Below are positions 7,238 through 14,486 of a stretch of 19,875 nt of DNA, piece after piece. Both the position numbers and the translations under genes were made by a program. Location: positions 1 through 19,875 of the forward strand of contig JAUVIY010000012.1 of assembly GCA_030592625.1 (NCBI GenBank), in the 5' to 3' direction. The stretch comes from Spirochaeta sp. (lineage in GTDB: Bacteria > Spirochaetota > Spirochaetia > DSM-2461). How positions within the stretch are numbered: the stretch's first letter is position 1; each line of letters begins with the position of its first letter. A model generated the notes under the pieces. It was not told the DNA's origin, made no database searches, and saw only the letters and a program-made list of their open reading frames with translations.

Positions 7238-8548
7238 GTGAAAAGAGAGTTAATGAAGCAGCTCATTGCGTGGAAAAAAAGTAAAGATAGAATGCCATTG
7301 ATTCTACAGGGTGCTCGACAGGTTGGGAAAACATGGTTATTGCTTGAATTCGGTAAGACCTGCTACAGGAAGACTTTTTATTTTAATTTTGAAGAAACAC
7401 CTGGGCTCATAATGATATTCGAGGATTCCCTGCACGCAGATATGCTATTGGAACAACTTTCACTTTTTTATGGAGAACAAATAGTACAGCCCGACTCATT
7501 GATCATCCTGGATGAGATACAGGCAGCTGCCAGAGTACTCACATCGTTAAAGTATTTTACGGAACAACGTCCGGAACTCCATATTGTGACGGCAGGCTCT
7601 CTGCTTGGTGTCAGTGTCGGAAAGGAAGGTGGATTTCCCGTTGGGAAAGTGAATTTCCTGACGCTTTATACACTATCCTTTTCCGAATTCATTCTTGCGG
7701 AGGGAGAGGACCTCCTATATGCCTATCTTAATAAAATTGATCCTGTGAAAAATATCTCATCTCCCGTCCATGAGAAGTTATTGACCTTGTATAAAAAATA
7801 TCTATATATAGGTGGACTTCCAGCTGTAGTTCAATCCTGGATTTTGGAAAAAAACCCAAAAAAAGTTCGAATGATTCAAAGAGAAATTATAACGGCTTAT
7901 GAAAAGGATTTTTCAGAATACACAAATCCATCAGATGCCATAAAAATTGGAGAAGTATGGAAGACCATTCCCGCCATTCTGGCAAAAGAGAAAAAGAAGT
8001 ATCAGTACAAACAAGTGACTCCCAAGGCACGATCTTCCACGTATCGAACTGTCATAGAGTGGCTGGAGAAATCGGGTCTGGTCTATTTGGCCTATGCGCT
8101 GAAAACACCACAACTCCCCCTTTCCGGATATGAAGATGCCTCAAAATTCAAAATTTACTTTCATGATATCGGCCTGCTGAGTGCCATGCTTGATATCGAA
8201 CCAAGAATCATTCTGGAGAAAGAGACACTTTTCAACATTTATAATGGAGCTTTTGTAGAAAATTTCATTGCCTGTGAATTACTTCGAGCCGGAGAAACGA
8301 GTCTCCACTACTGGACCAGTAAAAGTGATGCTGAGATTGATTTCATAACTCATACCAAAGGGAACATTATTCCTCTGGAGGTTAAGAGTGGATACGGTAA
8401 AAGAAAGAAAAGCCTGTATGTGTATGATGAAAAATATCATCCAGCATATCTAGTCAGACTCTCTCCCCGGGAATTCATGAAAGATGCGAGGTTTATTAAC
8501 ATTCCCCTTTACGAAACAGTCACATTTGCATATAGACTTTCCGACTGA
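7238..8548 (+). CDS. AAA_14 / DUF4143 family ATPase
   Basis: The 436-residue protein has the typical architecture of this family. The N-terminal AAA domain carries a Walker A GARQVGKT (25-32), a Walker B LIILDEIQ (88-95) and a sensor-like VTAGSLLG (117-124). A winged-helix middle part follows (about 235-290). The C-terminal DUF4143 portion has an apparent PD-(D/E)xK nuclease-like signature: E366, D368, then E381-V-K383. Members are abundant and patchily distributed in anaerobes and archaea; most have no proven role, though defence or mobile-element links are often suggested. The GTG start at 7238 has a GGGGG ribosome site; an in-frame ATG at 7253 is the alternative. The gene is clearly AT-richer than its neighbours, stands alone, and has its own strong promoter, consistent with horizontal acquisition. 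No partner toxin, antitoxin or repeat is visible. Confidence 0.9.
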   Translation: MKRELMKQLIAWKKSKDRMPLILQGARQVGKTWLLLEFGKTCYRKTFYFNFEETPGLIMIFEDSLHADMLLEQLSLFYGEQIVQPDSLIILDEIQAAARVLTSLKYFTEQRPELHIVTAGSLLGVSVGKEGGFPVGKVNFLTLYTLSFSEFILAEGEDLLYAYLNKIDPVKNISSPVHEKLLTLYKKYLYIGGLPAVVQSWILEKNPKKVRMIQREIITAYEKDFSEYTNPSDAIKIGEVWKTIPAILAKEKKKYQYKQVTPKARSSTYRTVIEWLEKSGLVYLAYALKTPQLPLSGYEDASKFKIYFHDIGLLSAMLDIEPRIILEKETLFNIYNGAFVENFIACELLRAGETSLHYWTSKSDAEIDFITHTKGNIIPLEVKSGYGKRKKSLYVYDEKYHPAYLVRLSPREFMKDARFINIPLYETVTFAYRLSD

Positions 8549-8614
8549 TCATGCTGAGCCATTCATCCATGACCCGACGCTGTCCAGGGAGCCGAACATG
8601 CTGTATATTTCGGG

Positions 8615-9337
8615 TCACAAGCTATTTCCTCTTAGCTGCTTCACGCCGCCCAATACCTCATCAACAGCCGCAGCCGCATGCAGTGCCATGGTATCCAGAA
8701 CAGGAAGTGGACTCTCTTCCAGAGTGAGAATGAGGGGCAGTTCTGTGCATCCCAGAACCACCGCTTCGGCGCCATTCTCGGCGAGCCGGGCGGTAATTTC
8801 GGCTATTCGGCGACGGCTCTCATCCTCGAAGATTCCAGCGCAGAGTTCTCTGAATATCAGATTGTCGATCCATTTTCGCTCATCATCATCCGGGATGATG
8901 ACTTCAAGGCCGGCGTTTCTGAGCTTATCCCGGTAAAAGTTCTCTTCCATGGTGAAGCGGGTTCCCATCAGGGCCACCTTATTGTATCCCAGGCGCCGGG
9001 CTTCCGATGCGGCCACATCGCCGATGTGGATGAGCTTCGCAGGTGAGGCGGCGAGTGCCACCTCTTCGGCGAACTTGTGCATGGTGTTTGTACAGATGAG
9101 AAGAAGATCAATGCCGGCAGAGATCAGGCACCGTGTCCTTTCGATCAGAATGCGGCGGATTTCATCCCAGTCACCGGCTTCCATGGCGGCCGACAGGGGG
9201 GCGAAATCAACAGAGGCCATGATAATTTCGGCCGAATGCAGGCCGCCAAGCCGCTCTCGTACGGTTTCGTTGATGAGACAATAGTATTCTCTTGTCGATT
9301 CCCAGCTCATGCCGCCGAGTAATCCGATTGTTTTCAT
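8615..9337 (-). CDS. Aspartate/glutamate racemase family amino-acid racemase
   Basis: This 240-residue protein belongs to the PLP-independent Asp/Glu racemase superfamily (RacX/YgeA-like). The N-terminus MKTIGLLGGMSWEST is typical, and the two catalytic cysteines are present: C82 in ICTNTMHK and C197 in LGCTELPL. These act as a base/acid pair to invert the alpha-carbon of an amino acid. TNTMHK is the signature of the broad-specificity subgroup, so a D-amino acid for wall remodelling or signalling is possible; the substrate is not decidable here. The ATG at 9337 has no ribosome site of its own but overlaps the stop of a 16-codon ORF (ATGA) that has a perfect one, so translation is likely coupled. 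It converges on the DUF4143 gene, leaving 66 bases. Confidence 0.92.
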   Translation of the reverse strand: MKTIGLLGGMSWESTREYYCLINETVRERLGGLHSAEIIMASVDFAPLSAAMEAGDWDEIRRILIERTRCLISAGIDLLLICTNTMHKFAEEVALAASPAKLIHIGDVAASEARRLGYNKVALMGTRFTMEENFYRDKLRNAGLEVIIPDDDERKWIDNLIFRELCAGIFEDESRRRIAEITARLAENGAEAVVLGCTELPLILTLEESPLPVLDTMALHAAAAVDEVLGGVKQLRGNSL

Positions 9338-9384
9338 GAGGCTTTTCGGGCCTGTTCTTCGCTTAAGGTGATACGGGCAATCAT
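9334..9384 (-). CDS. Putative 16-residue leader ORF coupled to the racemase gene
   Basis: The frame MIARITLSEEQARKAS starts at ATG 9384 with GGAGG (complement of 9391-9395) 6 bases upstream, and its TGA overlaps the racemase ATG as ATGA. The racemase itself lacks a ribosome site, so ribosomes would have to finish this ORF and restart. It may be a true leader peptide, or the remnant of a longer upstream gene reduced to its first codons. The peptide matches no family I recognise. Confidence 0.45.
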   Translation of the reverse strand: MIARITLSEEQARKAS

Positions 9385-9480
9385 AGTGAGCCTCCGAGAA
9401 ACAAAATATCTAAAAAACAATATACGGGGCAAGTAGATGGGCTTCCGGAGTAGAGGTGGAGTTGAAAATGACTGTCGATT

Positions 9481-9509
9481 CTGTGAAAAAACCAAAGTTG
9501 CACTAGACT
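9481..9509 (+). promoter_or_regulatory. Candidate promoter giving a leaderless sixA-like transcript
   Basis: TAGACT (9504-9509) lies 6 bases before the ATG at 9516, and a poor -35 (CTGTGA, 9481-9486) sits 17 bases upstream. No Shine-Dalgarno site precedes the ATG. Confidence 0.3.
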
Positions 9510-9515
9510 TTCTCC

Positions 9516-10004
9516 ATGACCCGACTCACCCTCCTGCGCCATGCGAAGAGTTCCTGGGAGCACTCCGATCTCCGTGATATTGATAGACCGCTGAACGCCC
9601 GGGGTCGGCGGGATGCGACCCTGATGGGCCTGGTTTGCGAGGAACGTCTTCCACCGCCGGATTTTGTACTTGTGTCACCGGCGTTGAGAACCCGGGAAAC
9701 AATCGAGTTTTTTTTTGAGGCCTGGATAACCGCAAAACCGGAAATTGCAGTGGAGAATGAACTTTATCTGGCCGGCCAGGGAGACTGGGTGCAAGTCCTT
9801 TCGGAGAATGCGTCCCGGGCGGACCACATCCTGGCCTGCAGCCATCAGCCGGGGATTGGAAATTTCGCTCGATGGCTGTGCCGTGATTTCGACGGGGATG
9901 TGCCGACAGCCATCGTAATTTCCATCATTCTGGATTCCGGCAGCCTGGGGAAGCATTCCGGTATTCCGGATTTCGTCGGACGGCCGAAAGAATTCCGGGA
10001 TTAA
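9516..10004 (+). CDS. sixA: SixA-like phosphohistidine phosphatase
   Basis: The 162-residue length and motifs match the small SixA branch of the histidine phosphatase superfamily. LLRHAKS carries the nucleophile H9, VSPALRTRET carries R58, and the second catalytic histidine is H110 in CSHQPG. The C-terminal part with DVPTAIV fits the NxPTxA region of SixA proteins. SixA of E. coli removes phosphate from histidine phosphotransfer domains, including the nitrogen-related phosphotransferase protein; the substrate here is unknown. The ATG follows a -10-like box by only 6 bases and has no ribosome site, so the message may be leaderless. It converges on the Fis-type regulator, with 37 bases between stops. 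Confidence 0.85.
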   Translation: MTRLTLLRHAKSSWEHSDLRDIDRPLNARGRRDATLMGLVCEERLPPPDFVLVSPALRTRETIEFFFEAWITAKPEIAVENELYLAGQGDWVQVLSENASRADHILACSHQPGIGNFARWLCRDFDGDVPTAIVISIILDSGSLGKHSGIPDFVGRPKEFRD

Positions 10005-10019
10005 TTTGAAACAGGTATG

Positions 10020-10055
10020 AACCTCACAGCATTAACACAGTCTACCGATGAGGTT
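10020..10055. terminator. Weak dyad between the convergent sixA-like and regulator genes
   Basis: AACCTCA (10020-10026) pairs with TGAGGTT (10049-10055) around a 22-base loop spanning the regulator's stop codon. It could slow transcription from both sides, but the loop is long and there is no T-run. Confidence 0.2.
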
Positions 10056-11259
10056 TGAAATCCCGGGTACTGATTCCATATTTCCTGACCCGCCAGGACA
10101 CCTGCCTGGGGGTGAGACCGAGGGCCCTGGCCGTTCGGGTTATGCTTCCCTGCTGCCGGCTCAGTTCTTCCTTCAAGGCTTCGTATTCCAGGGTGACCAT
10201 CCGCTGGGGGAAAGAGCATTCCGGGTGTGTACCGATGGCACCCCGGACCGCCGGGGGTAGATTATTGACCTCGATTCGACTCCCATCAGTTCTTTCCAGG
10301 GCCCAGGCCATGGTTTCCTTGAGCTCTCTGACGTTACCCGGCCAGGCGTATACACTGAGGGCTTCAACGGCGGAGGGCGAAATTCCCGGCACTGGAAAAC
10401 CTGTGCCGGCGGTGAGTTGTTCCAGAAAACGGCCGGCGAGAAAAGGAATGTCTTCCACTCGATTCCTCAAAGCAGGGATAGTGAGGATGGAGCCCTGGCC
10501 GCCGGTTTCCATATTCCAGGTCTTGCGGAGGATATCGGTATTCACATCCTTTACCGCCGCTGCGATGATCCGTCTCTTGCCGTTGAGGTTGTCGGCTCGT
10601 TTTCGTTCGTGAAGAATCTGCCAATCCGGAATAAACAGGGTTCCTGCCTCTCCGGGTCTGTCAGTCTCTGAGAACGGTGCCGATGGATTCGGGCTGTTAA
10701 TATGAATGAGAGAGGCCAGATACGCCTTTCCGCATCCGTTTTCACCGATCAGCAGAAGGGGCTGATTTGAATAGCTTAAGCCGGGCAGGCGGGAAAGAAT
10801 GATTCGGGATGATTGGCTGACGGCGACCCATCCGGGATTTATTGAAGCTTTATTGATCGGTTTTCTTCGGTAATTTCTCACTGAGGACTTCGATGAATCT
10901 ACCTCATGAAACCGAAGCCATTGCTCGGCCAGCAGATCGAGTAGAATGCCGATTTCGTCACGGTTTCCCTTGAAGCCGTCGAAGAGCCAGCTTGAAGACC
11001 CTTCAGTGAAAGGGCGACTCCACTTATTTTTCAGGTGGGGTGCTGTCCCTGCACCTGGAATCCGATCCACACGCTCCTGCCATTCATAGGAGGTTTTTTC
11101 ATCCCGATAATGGATTTCGGCGGACGAAACTTCCAGGATTTCGGTGAGCCACAGCAGCAGCCGGCGGGCACTTTCCCTGGCTTCGGGATACAGGGAGATG
11201 ATATGCCACCCGTCGGCAGCCATTTGAAAGCAATTGGAGAACATTGGCTCATTATACAT
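10042..11259 (-). CDS. Degenerate sigma-54-activator-like transcriptional regulator with Fis-type HTH
   Basis: The 405-residue protein has the outline of a NifA-type enhancer-binding protein: an N-terminal sensory part (about 15-120, possibly a reduced GAF domain), an AAA+ part (about 145-340) and a Fis-type helix-turn-helix (about 358-397, GSITRTARALGLTPRQVSWR). Late AAA+ motifs are clear: IPALRNRVEDIPFLAGRFL (261-279) and YAWPGNVREL (304-313). The early core is eroded. Walker A reads GENGCGKA (172-179); only about 25 residues separate it from the Walker B-like GTLFIPDW (206-213), where about 65 are usual; the expected DE pair is absent and the GAFTGA loop that contacts sigma-54 is missing. 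It should bind DNA but probably cannot remodel sigma-54 polymerase. The ATG at 11259 lacks a ribosome site; ATGs at 11244 and 11223 are alternatives. Confidence 0.8.
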   Translation of the reverse strand: MYNEPMFSNCFQMAADGWHIISLYPEARESARRLLLWLTEILEVSSAEIHYRDEKTSYEWQERVDRIPGAGTAPHLKNKWSRPFTEGSSSWLFDGFKGNRDEIGILLDLLAEQWLRFHEVDSSKSSVRNYRRKPINKASINPGWVAVSQSSRIILSRLPGLSYSNQPLLLIGENGCGKAYLASLIHINSPNPSAPFSETDRPGEAGTLFIPDWQILHERKRADNLNGKRRIIAAAVKDVNTDILRKTWNMETGGQGSILTIPALRNRVEDIPFLAGRFLEQLTAGTGFPVPGISPSAVEALSVYAWPGNVRELKETMAWALERTDGSRIEVNNLPPAVRGAIGTHPECSFPQRMVTLEYEALKEELSRQQGSITRTARALGLTPRQVSWRVRKYGISTRDFKPHR

Positions 11260-11350
11260 AAAGATCGGTCCGAGTGGCGCCAGAGGTCACTTTAATAATT
11301 CAGAAACTCGAGAGCTTGAATTTCTTCCGTTGTATGGCGATGATGCAGCC

Positions 11351-12430
11351 GTGAAGATCGGGGTTTTATTATCCGGGGGCGTCGACAGTTCGACGGCGCT
11401 GGTTTCTCTGAAGGAGAAGCATCCGGAGGCGGAGATTACCGCTTATTATTTGAAGATCTGGCTGGAAGATGAGCTGGCATCACTGGGTTCCTGTCCCTGG
11501 GAAGAGGATCTGGAGTATGCCAGAGGCGCTTGTGATATGACGGGCGTGCCTCTCAAGGTGATCAGCCTCCAGCGGGAATACTGGGATCAGGTGGTGTCCT
11601 ATACCGTTTCCGAGCTTAAAAACGGACGGACACCCAGTCCGGATATTTTCTGCAACCGCCGCATCAAATTCGGCGCCTTTCTCGACCGGGTGGGAGAAAC
11701 CCTGGACAAGGTGGCTTCGGGTCATTATGCGGTGATTTCTGAAGAGGAAAACGGACTGTTCCGGATACACCGCTCACCGGACCCGGTGAAGGATCAGACC
11801 TACTTTCTTTCTCATCTTACCCAGGAACAGGCGGCAATTGCCATGTTTCCCATTGGCGGGATGATGAAAGAGGAGGTGCGGAAGCTGGCCGAAAAATGGG
11901 ACCTGCCGGCCAAATCCCGGAAGGACAGCCAGGGCATCTGCTTCCTTGGTAAAATAAAATATACGGACTTCGTCCGGCACTACATGGGCGAGAAAGAGGG
12001 TGACATCCTTGAGGCGGATACAGGCCGGAAGCTGGGGACCCACAGGGGAACCTGGTTCTATACCATCGGTCAGCGCAGCGGCCTCGGTCTCTCCGGCGGT
12101 CCCTGGTATGTGGTGGATCGGAACAAGGATGAAAATATCGTCACTGTGGCAGCCTCATTGGAAGCTTCCGCCGTGGCCCGGAGCCGCTTCACCGTCGTCG
12201 ATCCCAACTGGATTTCCGGTCCGCCTGAACTCCCGTCCCGCATCTCCCTGAAACTCCGTCATGGTCCCAAACTTATTGAGGCCTCTATAAGTTCCCTTCC
12301 TGGGTCGGAAGATGGAAAAGAGCGGCTGGAGATTGAGATGGATGAAAGTGACCGGGGTGTGGCTCCGGGTCAGTTTGCGGTTCTTTATGACGGGGATGTT
12401 TGTCTGGGCGGAGCGATGGTTGAGTGTTAG
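11351..12430 (+). CDS. mnmA: tRNA-specific 2-thiouridylase MnmA
   Basis: MnmA transfers sulfur to C2 of the wobble uridine of Lys, Glu and Gln tRNAs, using ATP. The protein starts at GTG 11351 by family alignment: M/VKIGVLLSGGVDSS gives the PP-loop SGGVDSS at residues 8-14 and a normal length of 359. The two catalytic cysteines are C101 in SPDIFCNRRIKF and C197 in DSQGICFLG. The tRNA-binding and C-terminal beta-barrel parts follow (TIGQRSGLG, then GDVCLGGAMVE). The insert with CPWEEDLEYAR marks a subtype distinct from the E. coli form. The frame stays open upstream to a TTG at 11234, but those residues look unrelated. No good ribosome site precedes GTG 11351. The stop overlaps the stop of the convergent gene by 4 bases. 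Confidence 0.92.
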   Translation: MKIGVLLSGGVDSSTALVSLKEKHPEAEITAYYLKIWLEDELASLGSCPWEEDLEYARGACDMTGVPLKVISLQREYWDQVVSYTVSELKNGRTPSPDIFCNRRIKFGAFLDRVGETLDKVASGHYAVISEEENGLFRIHRSPDPVKDQTYFLSHLTQEQAAIAMFPIGGMMKEEVRKLAEKWDLPAKSRKDSQGICFLGKIKYTDFVRHYMGEKEGDILEADTGRKLGTHRGTWFYTIGQRSGLGLSGGPWYVVDRNKDENIVTVAASLEASAVARSRFTVVDPNWISGPPELPSRISLKLRHGPKLIEASISSLPGSEDGKERLEIEMDESDRGVAPGQFAVLYDGDVCLGGAMVEC

Positions 12431-12876
12431 CTGAGGAATTGAAAAACGGTGATGAGTACCGTGATGGTGATGAAACCCAGGGAAATCAGACCGGTTATTC
12501 TGTTGAACCGTGTATCGACTGCATCAAACCGTTTATCCATTGTCTCAAATCGCTTGTCTATGGCAATAAATCGCTTGTCTATGGCAACAAATCGCTTGTC
12601 ACTGGCTTCGAAACGCAAATCCATCGCCTCGAAACGGGTATCCATTCGTTTGAAACCTTCCTCCATCCGGGTTGCAATGAGTTTGATATCGGAAGACAGG
12701 GAATCATGCTCCCTGTGGTATTCATCTTTCGCAATCATATTGCCGGTGAGAAGGGTGAGAGAGCGCCTGAGGGCCTTTTCGTCTTTCACGGTAAAGGCCA
12801 GGGCGAATTCTTCTTCAAGTATTGATGTCAGTGCATCCACTGTCATGCCTCCAGTATAGTTGTTTCTGTAATACAT
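12427..12876 (-). CDS. Bdr-like heptad-repeat membrane protein
   Basis: The 149-residue protein has a short N-terminal helical region, then seven consecutive heptads of the form xAxDKRF (residues 76-124), then one C-terminal transmembrane helix (about 128-147). The repeat should form a coiled coil, presumably oligomeric, anchored in the inner membrane. This layout recalls the Borrelia Bdr proteins (direct-repeat coiled coil plus terminal anchor) and coiled-coil membrane proteins such as the DUF1640 group; sequence homology is not established. The start is ambiguous: ATG 12876 (used here) and ATG 12846 lack a well-placed ribosome site, while GTG 12840 has GGAGG 7 bases upstream. Its TAA overlaps the mnmA TAG on the other strand (TTAG). 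Confidence 0.7.
   Translation of the reverse strand: MYYRNNYTGGMTVDALTSILEEEFALAFTVKDEKALRRSLTLLTGNMIAKDEYHREHDSLSSDIKLIATRMEEGFKRMDTRFEAMDLRFEASDKRFVAIDKRFIAIDKRFETMDKRFDAVDTRFNRITGLISLGFITITVLITVFQFLS
12547..12609. repeat. Three tandem 21-bp repeats inside the heptad-repeat gene
   Basis: Units begin at 12547, 12568 and 12589 with AAATCGCTTGTC; the first two differ by a single base, the third diverges at its end. Each 21-bp unit is one in-frame set of seven codons (DKRF heptad), so copies can be gained or lost without a frameshift. Confidence 0.85.
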
Positions 12877-12927
12877 GACGAGTTGAAAGGTCTTTTTGCT
12901 TCAAAACCGTATGGAAAAATTCGGACG

Positions 12928-13302
12928 TCAGATGTCCCTGGGCCTCTCGTACCTTTCGTAGTAGCCGATGAGTTCACCGTTTTCCCGAACGGCACGCATC
13001 CAGATTCGATTTTCCGTTTTCTCCGAGTAGAGTAATTCGATCAGTTCCGGATCCTTTCGGAATCGTTCCTTGATTTCGGCGATTGTCTTCCGTGATTCCG
13101 GCTTATGACAGTCCATGACAGACTGTCCGAGGATCTTTCGACCGCCCCATTTAGCGTAGTGTGAGTCGGCGGCTTGGTTCATGTAGACCATTATGTCGTT
13201 CATGTCGCAGAACACGATGGGGTTCCTGATGCTGTCCAGGAGGGTCCGAAGAAATGCTTCCCGGCTGTCTGGCCGCCAATCGGCGACGGTATCTTCAGTC
13301 AT
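12928..13302 (-). CDS. Stand-alone PAS-domain protein
   Basis: Nearly the whole 124-residue protein is one PAS domain (about 18-122): LLDSIRNPIVFCDMNDIMVYMN, then the helix motif GGRKILGQSVMDCHKPESRKT, and the closing strands with RAVRENGELIGYYERYE. The CHKPES segment resembles the CHPPKS motif of PAS domains fused to DUF438 and similar sensors, where a ligand such as haem or a small molecule is thought to bind. No output domain is attached, so it must act on a partner or as a sensor module. The ATG at 13302 has AAGGA 8 bases upstream, overlapping the end of the alcohol dehydrogenase gene 11 bases away, so it is the third gene of that operon. Confidence 0.8.
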   Translation of the reverse strand: MTEDTVADWRPDSREAFLRTLLDSIRNPIVFCDMNDIMVYMNQAADSHYAKWGGRKILGQSVMDCHKPESRKTIAEIKERFRKDPELIELLYSEKTENRIWMRAVRENGELIGYYERYERPRDI

Positions 13303-13313
13303 GTTTTGTTTCC

Positions 13314-14486
13314 TTACAGAACTTCGACCAAGGCATCCCGACGCTCGGATTCGCTGAGTACGACAGGAGAATTCTTGTTTGCCGAAGCCGCGACGATGGT
13401 GTCGATTTCGGTTTCACTCATGCCGTAATCCGAGAGACGAGGCAGTTGGTCGGCCCATTCCCCGAAGCGGTCGATAAGCCGATCGACGTCTCCCCGCTCG
13501 GGAACGGCATCGGCACCGCGATGCAGGACGGCACCGGCATAGGCCAGTCGGTCCAGTACTTCAAGGCCGTCTTCGTCCACGAGCCGGTCGGCAATACGTC
13601 TGAATACCGGGCCGACCAGGAGTCCGCAGGCGACGCCGTGGGGGACTTCACTATAGGCGCCGATGGGGCCGGCCAGACCATGGACGGTACCCAGGCCCGC
13701 ATTGGCCAGGGTAAGCCCGGAATAATAGGCTGCCAGGGCCAATTCGCTCCGCTCGCCCACTTCTCCGTCCAGGCCGAAACGATTTTCGGCGAACAGTTTA
13801 CTTCCCTTTCCGAATCGGCACAGGCCGTCCCGGGCCAGAATATCGGTTAATGGAGTTGCCCCTGTGGAAATGAAAGATTCCAGGAGTTGGCAGAAAGCAT
13901 CCATTCCGCAGGCAATGGTGACGTTCGGGGGGCAGCCAACGGCCAATTCGGGGTCGATAATTGCAATACCGGGAATGAAAGCATCATGTCTGAGGGACTT
14001 CTTGAACCCGTCGGCGCCCCGACGACTGATAACGGCGTTCTTTGTCGCTTCGCTTCCGGTACCTGCGGTGGTGGGGACGGCGATCATCGGCGCGGTTTTT
14101 GCCTCAGGTTCCCAGCTGCCGACGCCTTCCAGATAATCAAAAATGCTGCCTTCATGACGAAGCATTGCGGCTGCGGCCTTGCCGGCGTCCAGTACGCTGC
14201 CGCCTCCGATGGCAACCACCGAAGCGGTGCCGTTTTTCCGGGCCGTTTCAACAAGGGCGTCGACCATTTCAGGAGAGGGCTCACCGCTGACTGTTTCCCG
14301 TACGACATGAATTCCACAGTTCCTGAAACCGTCTTCCAGGTTTTTCCAGGCCTGAGTATGGGGAAAATGATTACCTGTGAGAACGAGAACAGGACCGTCG
14401 GAGGTAACGAGATCAGGGACCGTGGATACCTTGCCGTTTCCGAAGATGAGATCGGCGTTACCGAGGTGACGAAAAGTCTTTACCAT
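13314..14486 (-). CDS. Iron-containing (group III) alcohol dehydrogenase family protein
   Basis: The start at 14486 is set by GGAGG 4 bases upstream and by alignment; an ATG 28 codons earlier lies inside the preceding gene. The 390-residue protein shows the family's dinucleotide motif GGGSVLD (94-100), the PTTAGTGSE segment (138-146) and the metal-site region. Of the usual Asp-His-His-His ligand set, D196, H269 and H283 are present, but the His four residues after D196 is Q200 (GMDAFCQLLES). The H-x3-H pair is reduced to H269 GLAG. I recall a DAxxQ-type subgroup in anaerobes, so this may be natural variation affecting metal choice. The likely reaction is NAD(P)-linked alcohol/aldehyde interconversion, substrate unknown. 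It overlaps the ABM gene by 7 bases, so translation is coupled. Confidence 0.88.
   Translation of the reverse strand: MVKTFRHLGNADLIFGNGKVSTVPDLVTSDGPVLVLTGNHFPHTQAWKNLEDGFRNCGIHVVRETVSGEPSPEMVDALVETARKNGTASVVAIGGGSVLDAGKAAAAMLRHEGSIFDYLEGVGSWEPEAKTAPMIAVPTTAGTGSEATKNAVISRRGADGFKKSLRHDAFIPGIAIIDPELAVGCPPNVTIACGMDAFCQLLESFISTGATPLTDILARDGLCRFGKGSKLFAENRFGLDGEVGERSELALAAYYSGLTLANAGLGTVHGLAGPIGAYSEVPHGVACGLLVGPVFRRIADRLVDEDGLEVLDRLAYAGAVLHRGADAVPERGDVDRLIDRFGEWADQLPRLSDYGMSETEIDTIVAASANKNSPVVLSESERRDALVEVL

Noticed and set aside
11234..11350. N-terminal extension of MnmA from TTG 11234
   Set aside because: The added residues do not resemble the family, the start codon is rare, and the extension overlaps the divergent regulator gene.
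12547..12609. Short tandem repeats that could suggest a CRISPR-like array
   Set aside because: The units are contiguous 21-bp codon repeats without spacers and encode coiled-coil heptads.
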